Translations under genes and position numbers: made by a program
Notes under the pieces: generated by a model
Seen by the model: the letters and a program-made list of their open reading frames with translations, nothing else
Database searches by the model: none
What the model was told of the DNA's origin: nothing
Source: Glycomyces algeriensis
GTDB lineage: Bacteria > Actinomycetota > Actinomycetes > Mycobacteriales > Micromonosporaceae
Reading direction: 5' to 3'
DNA: 64,000 bases
Assembly (NCBI RefSeq): GCF_027622855.1
Contig: NZ_JAPZVR010000001.1
Span: 693,028 to 757,027, forward strand
Shown: positions 40,731-49,002 of the stretch, in pieces
Layout of the letters: each line of letters begins with the position of its first letter
How positions within the stretch are numbered: the stretch's first letter is position 1

Positions 40731-41861
40731 TTACAGCGTGCCCAGCGTCCGCAACCCCGGCAGCGCCCTGCCGTCGAAGTCGAACAGGGCCTGGTTCTCC
40801 CAGCCGTTGCCGCTGGTCGGGTCGGCCGGGTCCCAGCCGGCGCCGGCGACGCCGGTCCAGGTGGCCTCCCACCAGAACAGGCCCTTGCCGAGCCCGTCCG
40901 GCACGGCCTTGACCACGTCGGCGATCGCCTCGATCCAGTACGACTGGTTCTCCGGGCTCGACGGGAAGCCCGGCACCGGCTCGGGGTCGGTCATGATGTT
41001 CGCGAACCCGTCCGAGTCGCCGGTGGTGAACGGGTATGCCGTCTCGACCAGGTACAGCGGCTTGCCGTACCGGACGGCCAGGTCGTTCAGGTTCGCGGCC
41101 AGGCCGGAGAGCTCGCCGTGCCAGTACGGGTAGAACGACGCGCCGATCGCGTGGAACGGCACGCCGTTCGCGACCGCGTTGTCGAAGAACCACTGGAACG
41201 CGCCGCTGTTGCCGCCTTCGGCGAGGTGCAGGATCGTCTGCGCCTTGGGGAGGACGTCGGCCACCGCGTCGCAGCCGGCCGTCAGGAGCCCTGCCATCTG
41301 CTCGAGCTGGTCCCAGCGCCCGTCCGGCCAGATGAGTCCGCCGTTGGTCTCGTTGCCGATCTGCACGAGCCCCGGCTTGACGCCGGCCCGCTTGAGCGCG
41401 CCGAGCACGTCGGCGGTGTGCTCGTACACCGCGGTCTTCAGCTCGGCGAAGCCGAGACCGGCCCAGGCCGCGGGCTTGTACTGCTTGCCCGGGTCGGCCC
41501 ATGTGTCCGAGTAGTGGAAGTCGACGAGGAGGTCCATGCCGGCGCGCTTGGCGCGCTTGCCGAGTTCGACGACCTGGGTCTTGGTGTTGTAGCCGTCGGC
41601 GGGGTCGACCCACACCTTGGCGCGGATGCAGTTGACGCCGTTCTCGGCGAGGATCGTGACGGCGTCGCCGCGGCGGCCGTCGGCCCGGCGGTAGACCGCG
41701 CCGTAGTCCTCGTTCTTGATCAGTCCCGAGATGTCGGCGCCGCGCACGAAGCGGGACCTGCCGGGGCACTCGGTCGGAGCGGCCGAGGCGGTGGTCGCCG
41801 TGGCGGCGGCGGCGCCGACGGCGGCCGCACCGGCGGCGGTGAGCGCGGTTCTGCGTTTCAT
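40731..41861 (-). CDS. Exported GH53 endo-beta-1,4-galactanase (copy A)
   Basis: From ATG 41861, 376 residues. The leader KRRTALTAAGAAAVGAAAATATTASA has a twin-arginine pattern and a cleavage site at ASA-A. The GH53 barrel is intact: RGADISGL, acid/base Glu in QIGNETNGGLIWP and nucleophile Glu in YLVETAYPF; WWEATW completes the pocket. GH53 enzymes cut beta-1,4-galactan side chains of pectin. It is the last gene of the GH42-GH53-GH53 leftward operon, 71 bp behind copy B, with which it shares extensive identity. Control is expected from the LacI operator in front of GH42. Confidence 0.93.
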   Translation of the reverse strand: MKRRTALTAAGAAAVGAAAATATTASAAPTECPGRSRFVRGADISGLIKNEDYGAVYRRADGRRGDAVTILAENGVNCIRAKVWVDPADGYNTKTQVVELGKRAKRAGMDLLVDFHYSDTWADPGKQYKPAAWAGLGFAELKTAVYEHTADVLGALKRAGVKPGLVQIGNETNGGLIWPDGRWDQLEQMAGLLTAGCDAVADVLPKAQTILHLAEGGNSGAFQWFFDNAVANGVPFHAIGASFYPYWHGELSGLAANLNDLAVRYGKPLYLVETAYPFTTGDSDGFANIMTDPEPVPGFPSSPENQSYWIEAIADVVKAVPDGLGKGLFWWEATWTGVAGAGWDPADPTSGNGWENQALFDFDGRALPGLRTLGTL

Positions 41862-41932
41862 GGCTTTCCTATCGAGGAGTCGGGGGAGGCGGGCGGGCCC
41901 CGAGTGCGGGGACCGGCCCGCCAGGAGGGGGT

Positions 41933-43048
41933 CTAGAGGGTGCCGAGCGTCTTGAGCGCCGGGGTCGCCTTCCACGCGAAGTCGAACAGGGCCTGGTTCT
42001 CCCAGCCGTTCTTGCTGTTCGGGTCGTACGGGTCCCAGCCGTTGCCGGCGACGGCGGTCCAGGTGGCCTCCCACCAGAACACGCCCGCGCCGCGGCCGTT
42101 CGGCACGGCCTTCACGACGTTGGCGATCGCGGTCAGCATGTTGGACTGGCCCGTGTAGCTGGCCGGGTAGCCGGAGACGGGGGTCGCGGCGCTGATGATG
42201 TTGCCGAAGCCGTCGCGGTCGCCGGGGTTGAACGGGTACGCGGTCTCGACCACGTACACGGGCTTGCCGTAGCGCGAGGCCATGTCGTTGAGGTTCGACT
42301 GGAGGCCCGAGAGCGAGCCGTGCCAGTACGGGTAGTAGGAGGCGCCGATGGTGTCCCAGGTGACGCCGCGGGCCTTCATGGCGTCGAAGAACCAGCGGAA
42401 CAGCGAGTTGTTGCCGCCCTCGGCGAGGTGCAGCATGACCTTCGCGGCCGGGACCGTGGCGCGCACGGCGTTCACGCCCGAGATGAGGAACTGCGCGAGG
42501 TTGTCGAGCTGGTCGTAGCGGCCGGTGGGCCACAGCATCCCGCCGTTGAGCTCGTTGCCGACCTGCACCATCTGCGGGGCCGCACCGGCGGACACCATCG
42601 CGCCGAGGACGTCGGCGGTGTGGTTGTAGATCGCGGTCTTCAGCTGCGCGACACTGTAGTTCGCCCAGGCCGCGGGCTTGGTCTGCGCGCCCGGGTCGGC
42701 CCAGGTGTCCGAGTAGTGGAAGTCGACGAGGACGTTCATGCCGGCCGCGCGGGCGCGCTTGGCGACGTTGACGACGTGGGTCTTGTTGTTGTAGCCGTCG
42801 GCGGGGTTGACCCAGACCTTCAGGCGGATCCAGTTGACGCCGCTCTTCTGGAGGATCCAGATCGCGTCCTCCTTCCAGCCGTCGGCCCACATGTACACGC
42901 CGTCCTTGGCTTCGGACTTGGCGAGGCTGGAGATGTCGGCGCCGCGCGCGAACGCGGTCTGGGCGCCTGCGGACTCGGCGGTGCCGAGCGCCAGGGCGGG
43001 CGCGGCGAGTGCCGCGGCCGCGGTGGTGAGTGCGGTCCTTCGCTTCAT
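41933..43048 (-). CDS. Exported GH53 endo-beta-1,4-galactanase (copy B)
   Basis: From ATG 43048, 371 residues, with GAAGGAA 9 bp upstream (a GTG at 43057 abuts that site). The leader KRRTALTTAAAALAAPALALGTAESAGA is Tat-like. Active-site Glu residues lie in QVGNELNGGMLWP and VVETAYPF. It is nearly collinear with copy A and the two likely arose by tandem duplication, perhaps with different chain-length preference. The ribosome site belongs to a run of 15-bp repeats (43066-43095) in front of it, each carrying a Shine-Dalgarno-like AAGG on the coding strand. Confidence 0.92.
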   Translation of the reverse strand: MKRRTALTTAAAALAAPALALGTAESAGAQTAFARGADISSLAKSEAKDGVYMWADGWKEDAIWILQKSGVNWIRLKVWVNPADGYNNKTHVVNVAKRARAAGMNVLVDFHYSDTWADPGAQTKPAAWANYSVAQLKTAIYNHTADVLGAMVSAGAAPQMVQVGNELNGGMLWPTGRYDQLDNLAQFLISGVNAVRATVPAAKVMLHLAEGGNNSLFRWFFDAMKARGVTWDTIGASYYPYWHGSLSGLQSNLNDMASRYGKPVYVVETAYPFNPGDRDGFGNIISAATPVSGYPASYTGQSNMLTAIANVVKAVPNGRGAGVFWWEATWTAVAGNGWDPYDPNSKNGWENQALFDFAWKATPALKTLGTL

Positions 43049-43065
43049 TGCGAGCACTTCCTTCA

Positions 43066-43103
43066 GAGGTAGAGCCTTAAGAGGTAGAGCCTTAAGAGGT
43101 GGT
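43066..43103 (-). repeat. 15-bp tandem repeats in the GH53 (copy B) leader
   Basis: GAGGTAGAGCCTTAA occurs twice in exact tandem (43066-43080, 43081-43095), then a partial third copy. On the coding strand each unit presents CTTAAGG, and the last becomes CTGAAGG, which is the ribosome binding site. Confidence 0.85.
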
Positions 43104-43124
43104 GCGGCCGGAGCCGCGGAGGGT

Positions 43125-45089
43125 TCAGCTCCCCGCGTGCGCGAGGACGACGACCGCTCCGGCGGGAACCGGGACGCCGTCTGCGTAGTCGGCGCCGGTG
43201 AGGGCGTCGGTGCCCCGGAGGTCCGGGACGTGCTGGTCCTGACCGGTGTGGTTGATCAGGAAACTGAGGGGGCCGCGGCGGACCGCTTCGAGCCCGTCGG
43301 GAAGGCCTTGCGGCCGTTGGACGCCCGCGCCGTCGAGCACTTGGGCGAGGAGCTCGCGCAGGCCGGTGGCGTCGTCGAGCGCGGTCGCCGCGTACCAGGC
43401 GGTGCCGGAGCCGACGCGGTGCCGCGTCACGGCGGGGCGGCCCGCGTCGGGGCCTTCCCCGAACGCCGCCACGGCCTCGGCGCCGTCGAGGCGCACGTGC
43501 TCGGACCAGATGCGCCCGCTCGCGCCCGAGGTGAGGGCGAGCCGGGCGCCCTCGTGCAGGGGGTGGTACTCCTCGACCCACAGGCCGAGCGTCTCCCGCA
43601 GCACTGAGGCGTGCGCGCCGGGGTGCACGGTGTCGTGCTCGTCGACGACCCCGGAGAAGTAGGAGACGAGCAGGTGGCCGCCGTCCTCGACGTACCCGCG
43701 GAGGTTCTTGGCGGCGGAGGCGGTGAGCAGGTAGGAGGACGGCGCGATGACGGCCTTGTAGCGGCCGAGGTCGGACTCGGGGTGGGCGAAGTCGACGGTG
43801 ACGTGCTGCTTCCACAGCGACCCGTAGTACGCCTCGACGCGCTCGCGGTACTCGAGCTCCACCGAAGGGCGCCATTCGAGTTCGAGGGCCCACCAGGACT
43901 CCCAGTCCCACAGGACCGCGACCTCGGCGTGCACCTCGGATCCGACCACAGTGGAGAGCTTCTCGAGGTCGTTGCCCAGCTGCACGACGTCGCGCCACAC
44001 CTGGGTGTCGGTGCCGCCGTGGGGGAGCATCGCGGAGTGGAACTTCTCGGAGCCGGCGCGGGAGGCCCGCCACTGGAAGAACATGAGGCCGTCGGCGCCG
44101 CGGGCGACGTGGGCGAGGGAGTTGCGGCGCATCTCGCCGGGGGTCTTGGCGATGTTGCGCGGCTGCCAGTTCACGGCGGAGGTGGAGTGCTCCATGACCA
44201 TCCACGGCCCGCCGGCGACGGCGCGGGTGAGGTCGGCGCTCATGGCGAGCTCGATCTCGTGCTCCTCGCGCTCGGCGATGAGGTAGTGGTTGTTGGAGAC
44301 GACGTCCACGTGCTCGGCCCAGCGGAAGTAGTCCATGTCCTTGCAGTTGGGCACCATGAAGTTCGTGGTCGCGGGGGCCGGGGAGTGGCGGGCGATGACG
44401 TGGCGCTGGAGCCGGTAGTTGGCGAGGTGCGCGTCGTTGGAGAAGCGCATCCAGTCGAGCTGCAGGGCGGGGTTGACGCCGGGCGGGGCGATCGCGGGGG
44501 CCTCGACCTGGTCGAACTCCCGGTACGTGAGGCCCCAGAAGGCGGTGCCCCAGGCCTCGTTGAGGGTGTCCACGTCGCCGTACTTGGCGGCGAGCCAGCG
44601 GCGGAAGTGCGCGGCGGACTCGTCGCAGTAGCACTGGACGTTGGCCCAGCCGTACTCGTTGTGCAGGTGCCACATCTGGACGGCGGGGTGCTCGCCGTAG
44701 CGGGCCGCGAGCTGCTCCACGATGGACTCGCACGCGTCGGTGTAGACCGGGTGCGAGGGGCACACGCCGTGGCGGGAGCCGGAGGCCATGGCGCGGCCCT
44801 CGGAGTCGACGAGGCGGATCTCGGGGTGCGCGCGGCGCAGCCACGAGGGCGGGGCGGACGTGGGGGTGCCCAGGTCGACGCCGATGCCGCCGTCGTGCAG
44901 GAGGCCGATGACCTTGTCGAGGCCGGTCCAGTCGTACTCGCCCGGGGCGGGCTCGATGATCCCCCAGTTGAAGATCCCGAGGCTGACGAGGTTCACCCCC
45001 GCCTCGCGCATGAGGCGGACGTCCTCGTGCCAGACCTCCTCGGGCCACTGTTCGGGGTTGTAGTCGCCTCCGTAGCGAATGGTCTGCAC
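43125..45089 (-). CDS. GH42 beta-galactosidase
   Basis: A 654-residue cytoplasmic enzyme without signal. The GH42 trimer fold is seen from RYGGDYNPEQWPEEVW at the N-terminus, with acid/base Glu in MWHLHNEYGWAN (about residue 146) and nucleophile Glu in MVMEHSTSAVNWQPRN (about 300). The zinc-site pattern CYCDES follows the acid/base. Such enzymes remove galactose from galacto-oligosaccharides. First gene of the leftward operon (GH42, then two exported GH53), reading from a LacI-controlled promoter. It would finish the breakdown of galactan fragments brought in by the rightward ABC operon. Confidence 0.94.
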   Translation of the reverse strand: MQTIRYGGDYNPEQWPEEVWHEDVRLMREAGVNLVSLGIFNWGIIEPAPGEYDWTGLDKVIGLLHDGGIGVDLGTPTSAPPSWLRRAHPEIRLVDSEGRAMASGSRHGVCPSHPVYTDACESIVEQLAARYGEHPAVQMWHLHNEYGWANVQCYCDESAAHFRRWLAAKYGDVDTLNEAWGTAFWGLTYREFDQVEAPAIAPPGVNPALQLDWMRFSNDAHLANYRLQRHVIARHSPAPATTNFMVPNCKDMDYFRWAEHVDVVSNNHYLIAEREEHEIELAMSADLTRAVAGGPWMVMEHSTSAVNWQPRNIAKTPGEMRRNSLAHVARGADGLMFFQWRASRAGSEKFHSAMLPHGGTDTQVWRDVVQLGNDLEKLSTVVGSEVHAEVAVLWDWESWWALELEWRPSVELEYRERVEAYYGSLWKQHVTVDFAHPESDLGRYKAVIAPSSYLLTASAAKNLRGYVEDGGHLLVSYFSGVVDEHDTVHPGAHASVLRETLGLWVEEYHPLHEGARLALTSGASGRIWSEHVRLDGAEAVAAFGEGPDAGRPAVTRHRVGSGTAWYAATALDDATGLRELLAQVLDGAGVQRPQGLPDGLEAVRRGPLSFLINHTGQDQHVPDLRGTDALTGADYADGVPVPAGAVVVLAHAGS

Positions 45090-45123
45090 CGCGTGTCTCC
45101 TGTGAGGTTCCTTGCATCAATGC

Positions 45124-45139
45124 CTGTGAACGTGCACAG
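45124..45139. promoter_or_regulatory. LacI-type operator at the GH42 promoter
   Basis: CTGTGAACGTGCACAG, imperfect palindrome with the central CG common to LacI-family sites. It overlaps the -10 box of the leftward promoter. Confidence 0.8.
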
Positions 45140-45164
45140 TACTCGACGCCCAGAGATCGCGCAA
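45136..45164 (-). promoter_or_regulatory. Promoter of the GH42-GH53 operon
   Basis: On the minus strand TTGCGC (45159-45164), a 17-bp spacer and TACTGT (45136-45141). The LacI operator begins in the -10 box. Confidence 0.6.
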
Positions 45165-45253
45165 CCTGAGGTTCTGTCGAGCGTCGTTTCAAAATTGTGA
45201 TCGTTTCATGAAGAATCTTTGTTCTAAAAGCGGACATTAGGCGCAAAACTTGG
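45165..45253. other. AT-rich divergent control region
   Basis: Between the two promoters, unusually AT-rich for this genome, with CGTTTCAAAA and CGTTTCATGA near-repeats (45184-45213). No open frame. Possibly an activator binding zone. Confidence 0.5.
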
Positions 45254-45282
45254 TTGCTAACTGCGATGCGAGTCGCTAGATT
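45254..45282 (+). promoter_or_regulatory. Promoter of the galactan ABC operon
   Basis: TTGCTA, 17-bp spacer, TAGATT. The start of transcription would fall at about 45289, inside the LacI operator that follows. Confidence 0.65.
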
Positions 45283-45284
45283 CG

Positions 45285-45298
45285 TGTAAACGTTCACA
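45285..45298. promoter_or_regulatory. LacI-type operator of the ABC operon
   Basis: TGTAAACGTTCACA, 13 of 14 positions consistent with the GH42 operator class (TGTrAACGTkCACA). It begins 2 bp after the -10 box. Confidence 0.85.
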
Positions 45299-45364
45299 GC
45301 CCGGTGGCGCGATTCATACGCCCAGCGCCGACCAGGCCACCACTCACCGAGACAAGGACTTGAC

Positions 45365-46714
45365 ATGCGCAGCAAAGGTGCTCACGCGGGACCCTCCCTC
45401 AACCGCCGCAACCTCCTCGCACTCGGCGGCGGCGTCGCCGCGGCCGGGACCCTCGCCGCCTGCGGCGGGCCCGAGGAAGACGAGAACGCCCAGAGCGGCG
45501 GCCTCGAGTGGGACGCCGACGCCCTGCAGTACGTGATGGAGGAGGACGTCGCCTCCGGCAAGGCCGCCCTCAAGGTCTGGTTCGAGCAGGACTACGTGGC
45601 CGAGGCGATCATCGCCGCCTTCACCGAGCAGTTCAAGGGCGTGAAGGTCGAGTACGAGCTCGTGCCCCAGAACGACGCCGTCGAGAAGATGACCACCGCC
45701 GGCGAGGCCGGGCAGGGCGCCGACGTCTACATGTCCTTCTACGACCAGCTCTCCCGCGCCATCGACCAGGGCGTGGCCGCCCCCCTCGGCGAGTACGAGA
45801 CCGTGCTCAAGGGCCGCATGAGCGAGACCTTCACCGGCGTCGTCTCCGGCGGCGACGACGGCACCATGCACGCCGTCCCGGTCACCACCGAGTCGATCGC
45901 GCTGTTCTACAACAAGACCCTCCTCAAGGAGCTCACCGGCTCCGACGCCCCGGCCGCCACCTGGGAGGACATCAAGGCCCTCGCCGCCGAGTACAACGAC
46001 CCCTCCAAGAACCAGTGGACCGTCCAGTTCACCCCCGGCGAGGTCTACCACGCCTACTCGATCCTCTCCGCGGTCGGCTGGCAGCTCTACCCCGACCTCG
46101 ACCCGGCCAAGCCGAACTTCGACGACCCGAAGCTCATCGCGGCCCTCGACTACTACGCGGGCCTGCGCGAGGTCTTCGACGTCCCCGCCGCCGACGCCAC
46201 CGAGGAGAACATCCGCCAGGAGTTCGCCGCCGGCAACACCCCTTACGCGATCAACGGCCCCTGGGCCTTCGCCGACTCCGACGCCGGCGCCGAGGCCAAC
46301 GGCTTCGAGTACGGCGTCACCGTGCTCCCGAGCGTCGCCGGCGGCGAACCCGCCAGCTCCTTCGCCGGCATGCACACCGCCGTCGTCTCCGGCTACACCA
46401 AGTACCCCGCCGCCGCCCGCGTCTTCGCCGCGTTCCTGGCCTCCGACGCCGGCGCCGCCGCCCTCTACGCCGCCACGGGCCAGATCCCGGCCCTCAACGC
46501 CGACCTCCTCGCGGGCATCGAAGGCCTCGCCGACGACCCGCACGTCGCCGGCATCGTCGAGCAGTCCGCCCAGGCCGACCTCATCCCGCAGGTCCCCGAG
46601 TACTTCTGGGAGGTCGGCAACACCCTCGCCGTCGACGTCTGGGACTCCCTGAGCTCCGCCGCCGACGCCCAGACCAAGGCCGTCGACACCTACAACGAGC
46701 TGCACGGACTGTAG
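45365..46714 (+). CDS. Galacto-oligosaccharide ABC substrate-binding lipoprotein
   Basis: A 449-residue type 1 binding protein. The N-terminus combines a twin-arginine motif (NRRNLLALGG) and a lipobox LAAC (Cys near residue 39), so it may be exported by Tat and then lipidated. The mature domain resembles GanO/MalE proteins: KAALKVWFEQDY, INGPWAF and PSVAGGEPASSFAGMH are characteristic of maltodextrin and galactan-oligosaccharide binding. First gene of an operon with two permeases, a GH53 and a LacI repressor gene. The galactanases around it indicate beta-1,4-galacto-oligosaccharide as ligand. No ATPase is encoded here, so an MsiK-like subunit from elsewhere is needed. Confidence 0.92.
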   Translation: MRSKGAHAGPSLNRRNLLALGGGVAAAGTLAACGGPEEDENAQSGGLEWDADALQYVMEEDVASGKAALKVWFEQDYVAEAIIAAFTEQFKGVKVEYELVPQNDAVEKMTTAGEAGQGADVYMSFYDQLSRAIDQGVAAPLGEYETVLKGRMSETFTGVVSGGDDGTMHAVPVTTESIALFYNKTLLKELTGSDAPAATWEDIKALAAEYNDPSKNQWTVQFTPGEVYHAYSILSAVGWQLYPDLDPAKPNFDDPKLIAALDYYAGLREVFDVPAADATEENIRQEFAAGNTPYAINGPWAFADSDAGAEANGFEYGVTVLPSVAGGEPASSFAGMHTAVVSGYTKYPAAARVFAAFLASDAGAAALYAATGQIPALNADLLAGIEGLADDPHVAGIVEQSAQADLIPQVPEYFWEVGNTLAVDVWDSLSSAADAQTKAVDTYNELHGL

Positions 46715-46727
46715 GGCAACGCAACCG

Positions 46728-48098
46728 ATGAGCAACGCTCCAAGCAGCAGGCTCCCCGCACTGGTGCCAGGCCTCGCCTCGGCGCTGGTGTGGGGGGCCG
46801 GCCAGCTCCTCAACCGCCAGGCGGGCAAGGCCGCCTTCTACTTCGCGTTCTTCGCAGGCCTGGTCGGCTGGGAGATCGCCTCCGGCAACTACTACGCCGG
46901 AATGGACTTCACCGCGCGCGGCAACGGCGGGTTCTTCGTCAAGGGCCTGTGGGGCCTGTTCACCCTCGGCACCCAGTCCCGGCAGATGACCCTCACCGGG
47001 CTCTCCGAAGGCGACAACTCCATCACCCTCCTGGCCAGCGGCCTCATCGCGCTGCTCGTCCTCGCCCTCCTGGCCGTCATCTGGATCTGGGGCGTCCGCG
47101 ACGCCGCCGCCTACCGCGCCACCCTCAACACCGGCGGCCCCCGCGAGTCCTCCGCGGCCTACTACCGGCGCCTGTGGGACAGCGCGTTCGCGTACATCAT
47201 GCTCTCGCCGGGCCTCGTGCTCGTCGTGTTCATGTCCGTCCTGCCGGTCCTGTTCGTCATCCTCGTCGCCTTCACCAACTACAACCGCGACCACCTGCCC
47301 CCCAAGAACCTCGTCGAATGGGTCGGCTTCGACAACTTCGGCGCGATCCTCTCCGGCTCGGCCTGGACCGACACGTTCCTCGGCGTCCTCGCCTGGACCT
47401 TCGTGTTCGCGCTCGTCACCACCGTCGCCTCCTACGCGCTCGGCTTCTTCCAAGCCGTGCTCCTGGCCAACAAGAAGGTCAAGGCCCCGCGCGTGTGGCG
47501 CTCGATCTTCCTGCTGCCCTGGGCGGTCCCCGCGATCGTCTCCGCCCTGGTCTTCCGCTCCATGTTCAACGGCCAGTTCGGACCCGTCAGCCAGTGGCTC
47601 GTCGACGTCGGCCTCACCGACGACCGCATCTACTGGTTCACCGACGCCTCGAACCCCAACCTCGCCCGCGCCGTGGTGCTCCTCATCAACCTGTGGCTCA
47701 CCTTCCCGTTCTTCATGGCCCTCGTCGGCGGCGTGCTCACCAACATCGACGCCAGCTACTACGAGGCCGCCCGCATGGACGGCGCCAGCGCCCTCCAGCA
47801 GCTGCGCCACATCACCCTGCCGGTGGTCCACAAGACCGTCGCGCCGCTGCTCATCCTCTCGTTCGTGTCCAGCTTCAACAACTTCGGCGTGGTCTACTTC
47901 CTCACCGAAGGCGGCCCCGACAACGCCGACTACCGGTTCGCGGGCAGCACCGACCTGCTCGTCACCTGGCTGTTCAAGCTCACCTTCGAGACCCAGCTCT
48001 ACAACATCGGCGCCGTGATGAGCCTCTTCATCTTCCTCATCGTCGGCACGATCTCCGTGTGGAACCTCAACCGCTCCAAGGCGATTCGGGAGCTCTGA
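46728..48098 (+). CDS. Galacto-oligosaccharide ABC permease, MalF/GanP-type
   Basis: A 456-residue permease, longer than the sugar importer of 2.6 kb because it has the extended N-terminal helices (residues 10-140) of the GanP/MalF-Gram-positive type. The EAA loop EAARMDGASALQQLRHITLP lies about residue 345. Eight hydrophobic segments. It starts 13 bp after the binding-protein gene and is followed 2 bp later by the second permease. Works with the neighbour to import galactan fragments. Confidence 0.92.
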   Translation: MSNAPSSRLPALVPGLASALVWGAGQLLNRQAGKAAFYFAFFAGLVGWEIASGNYYAGMDFTARGNGGFFVKGLWGLFTLGTQSRQMTLTGLSEGDNSITLLASGLIALLVLALLAVIWIWGVRDAAAYRATLNTGGPRESSAAYYRRLWDSAFAYIMLSPGLVLVVFMSVLPVLFVILVAFTNYNRDHLPPKNLVEWVGFDNFGAILSGSAWTDTFLGVLAWTFVFALVTTVASYALGFFQAVLLANKKVKAPRVWRSIFLLPWAVPAIVSALVFRSMFNGQFGPVSQWLVDVGLTDDRIYWFTDASNPNLARAVVLLINLWLTFPFFMALVGGVLTNIDASYYEAARMDGASALQQLRHITLPVVHKTVAPLLILSFVSSFNNFGVVYFLTEGGPDNADYRFAGSTDLLVTWLFKLTFETQLYNIGAVMSLFIFLIVGTISVWNLNRSKAIREL

Positions 48099-48100
48099 CC

Positions 48101-48997
48101 ATGACCGCCAAGACCATCGAGCGCCCCGCCCCGAGCGGGACCGCCACACCCCCGCGCCGCCGCAGGCGCCCCCGCGGCGAAGGCCTCTCCACAGTCCTCA
48201 TCCACCTCGAGCTCGTCCTCGTCGCCGCCGTCGTGATCTTCCCGCTCCTGTGGGTCGTCGGCGCCTCCCTCAGCCCCGGCGACGGCCTCGGCGAGGTCTC
48301 GCCGTTCCCGTCCGAGGCGACCGTCGACCACTACGTGAACCTCTTCACCGAGACCGCGTACGGCCGCTGGTACCTCAACTCGCTCTACGTCGCCGTCCTC
48401 AACATGGCCGGCTCCGTCGTGCTCGCGGCCGTCTGCGGATTCGTGTTCTCGCGCGTCAAGTTCAAGGGCCGCAAAGCGGGGCTCCTGAGCATCCTCATCC
48501 TGCAGATGTTCCCGGCCTTCCTGGCCGCCATCGCCGTGTACATGCTCTTCCTGAACTTCGGCCTGCTCGACTCGCTCACCGGCCTCGCACTCGTGAGCAT
48601 CGCCGGCGCTCTGCCGTACAACATCTGGCTCATGAAGGGCTACACGGACAACCTGCCCGCGAGCCTCGACGAGGCCGCCGCGATCGACGGGGCCGGGCGG
48701 CTCACGATCTTCGTGAAGATCATCCTGCCGCTCATGCGCCCGATGCTCACCTTCGTGGCGATCACGCAGTTCACGCTGCCGTGGATGGACTTCATCCTGC
48801 CCCGGCTCGTGCTGCAGAGCGCGGACAAGCAGACCGTCGCCCTCGGCCTGTTCAACATGATCAGCTCCGAGTACGCCAACTCGTACACCACGTTCGCCGC
48901 CGGCGCCGTCGTACTCGCCCTGCCGATCACGATCCTCTACATCGTCCTCCAGCGCTACCTGGTGACCGGCGCGAGCGCCGGCGCCGAGAAGGGCTAG
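48101..48997 (+). CDS. Galacto-oligosaccharide ABC permease, MalG/GanQ-type
   Basis: From ATG 48101, 298 residues. A basic, Pro/Arg-rich start (PPRRRRRPRGEG) precedes six membrane helices; the EAA loop DEAAAIDGAGRLTIFVKIILP is near residue 190. GanQ/MalG type. It is 2 bp from the first permease and 5 bp from the cytoplasmic GH53, so all are co-translated. Confidence 0.92.
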   Translation: MTAKTIERPAPSGTATPPRRRRRPRGEGLSTVLIHLELVLVAAVVIFPLLWVVGASLSPGDGLGEVSPFPSEATVDHYVNLFTETAYGRWYLNSLYVAVLNMAGSVVLAAVCGFVFSRVKFKGRKAGLLSILILQMFPAFLAAIAVYMLFLNFGLLDSLTGLALVSIAGALPYNIWLMKGYTDNLPASLDEAAAIDGAGRLTIFVKIILPLMRPMLTFVAITQFTLPWMDFILPRLVLQSADKQTVALGLFNMISSEYANSYTTFAAGAVVLALPITILYIVLQRYLVTGASAGAEKG

Positions 48998-49002
48998 GTC
49001 CC

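Noticed and set aside
43066..43103. CRISPR-like array
   Set aside because: Two and a half exact 15-bp units with no spacers; explained as a leader repeat.
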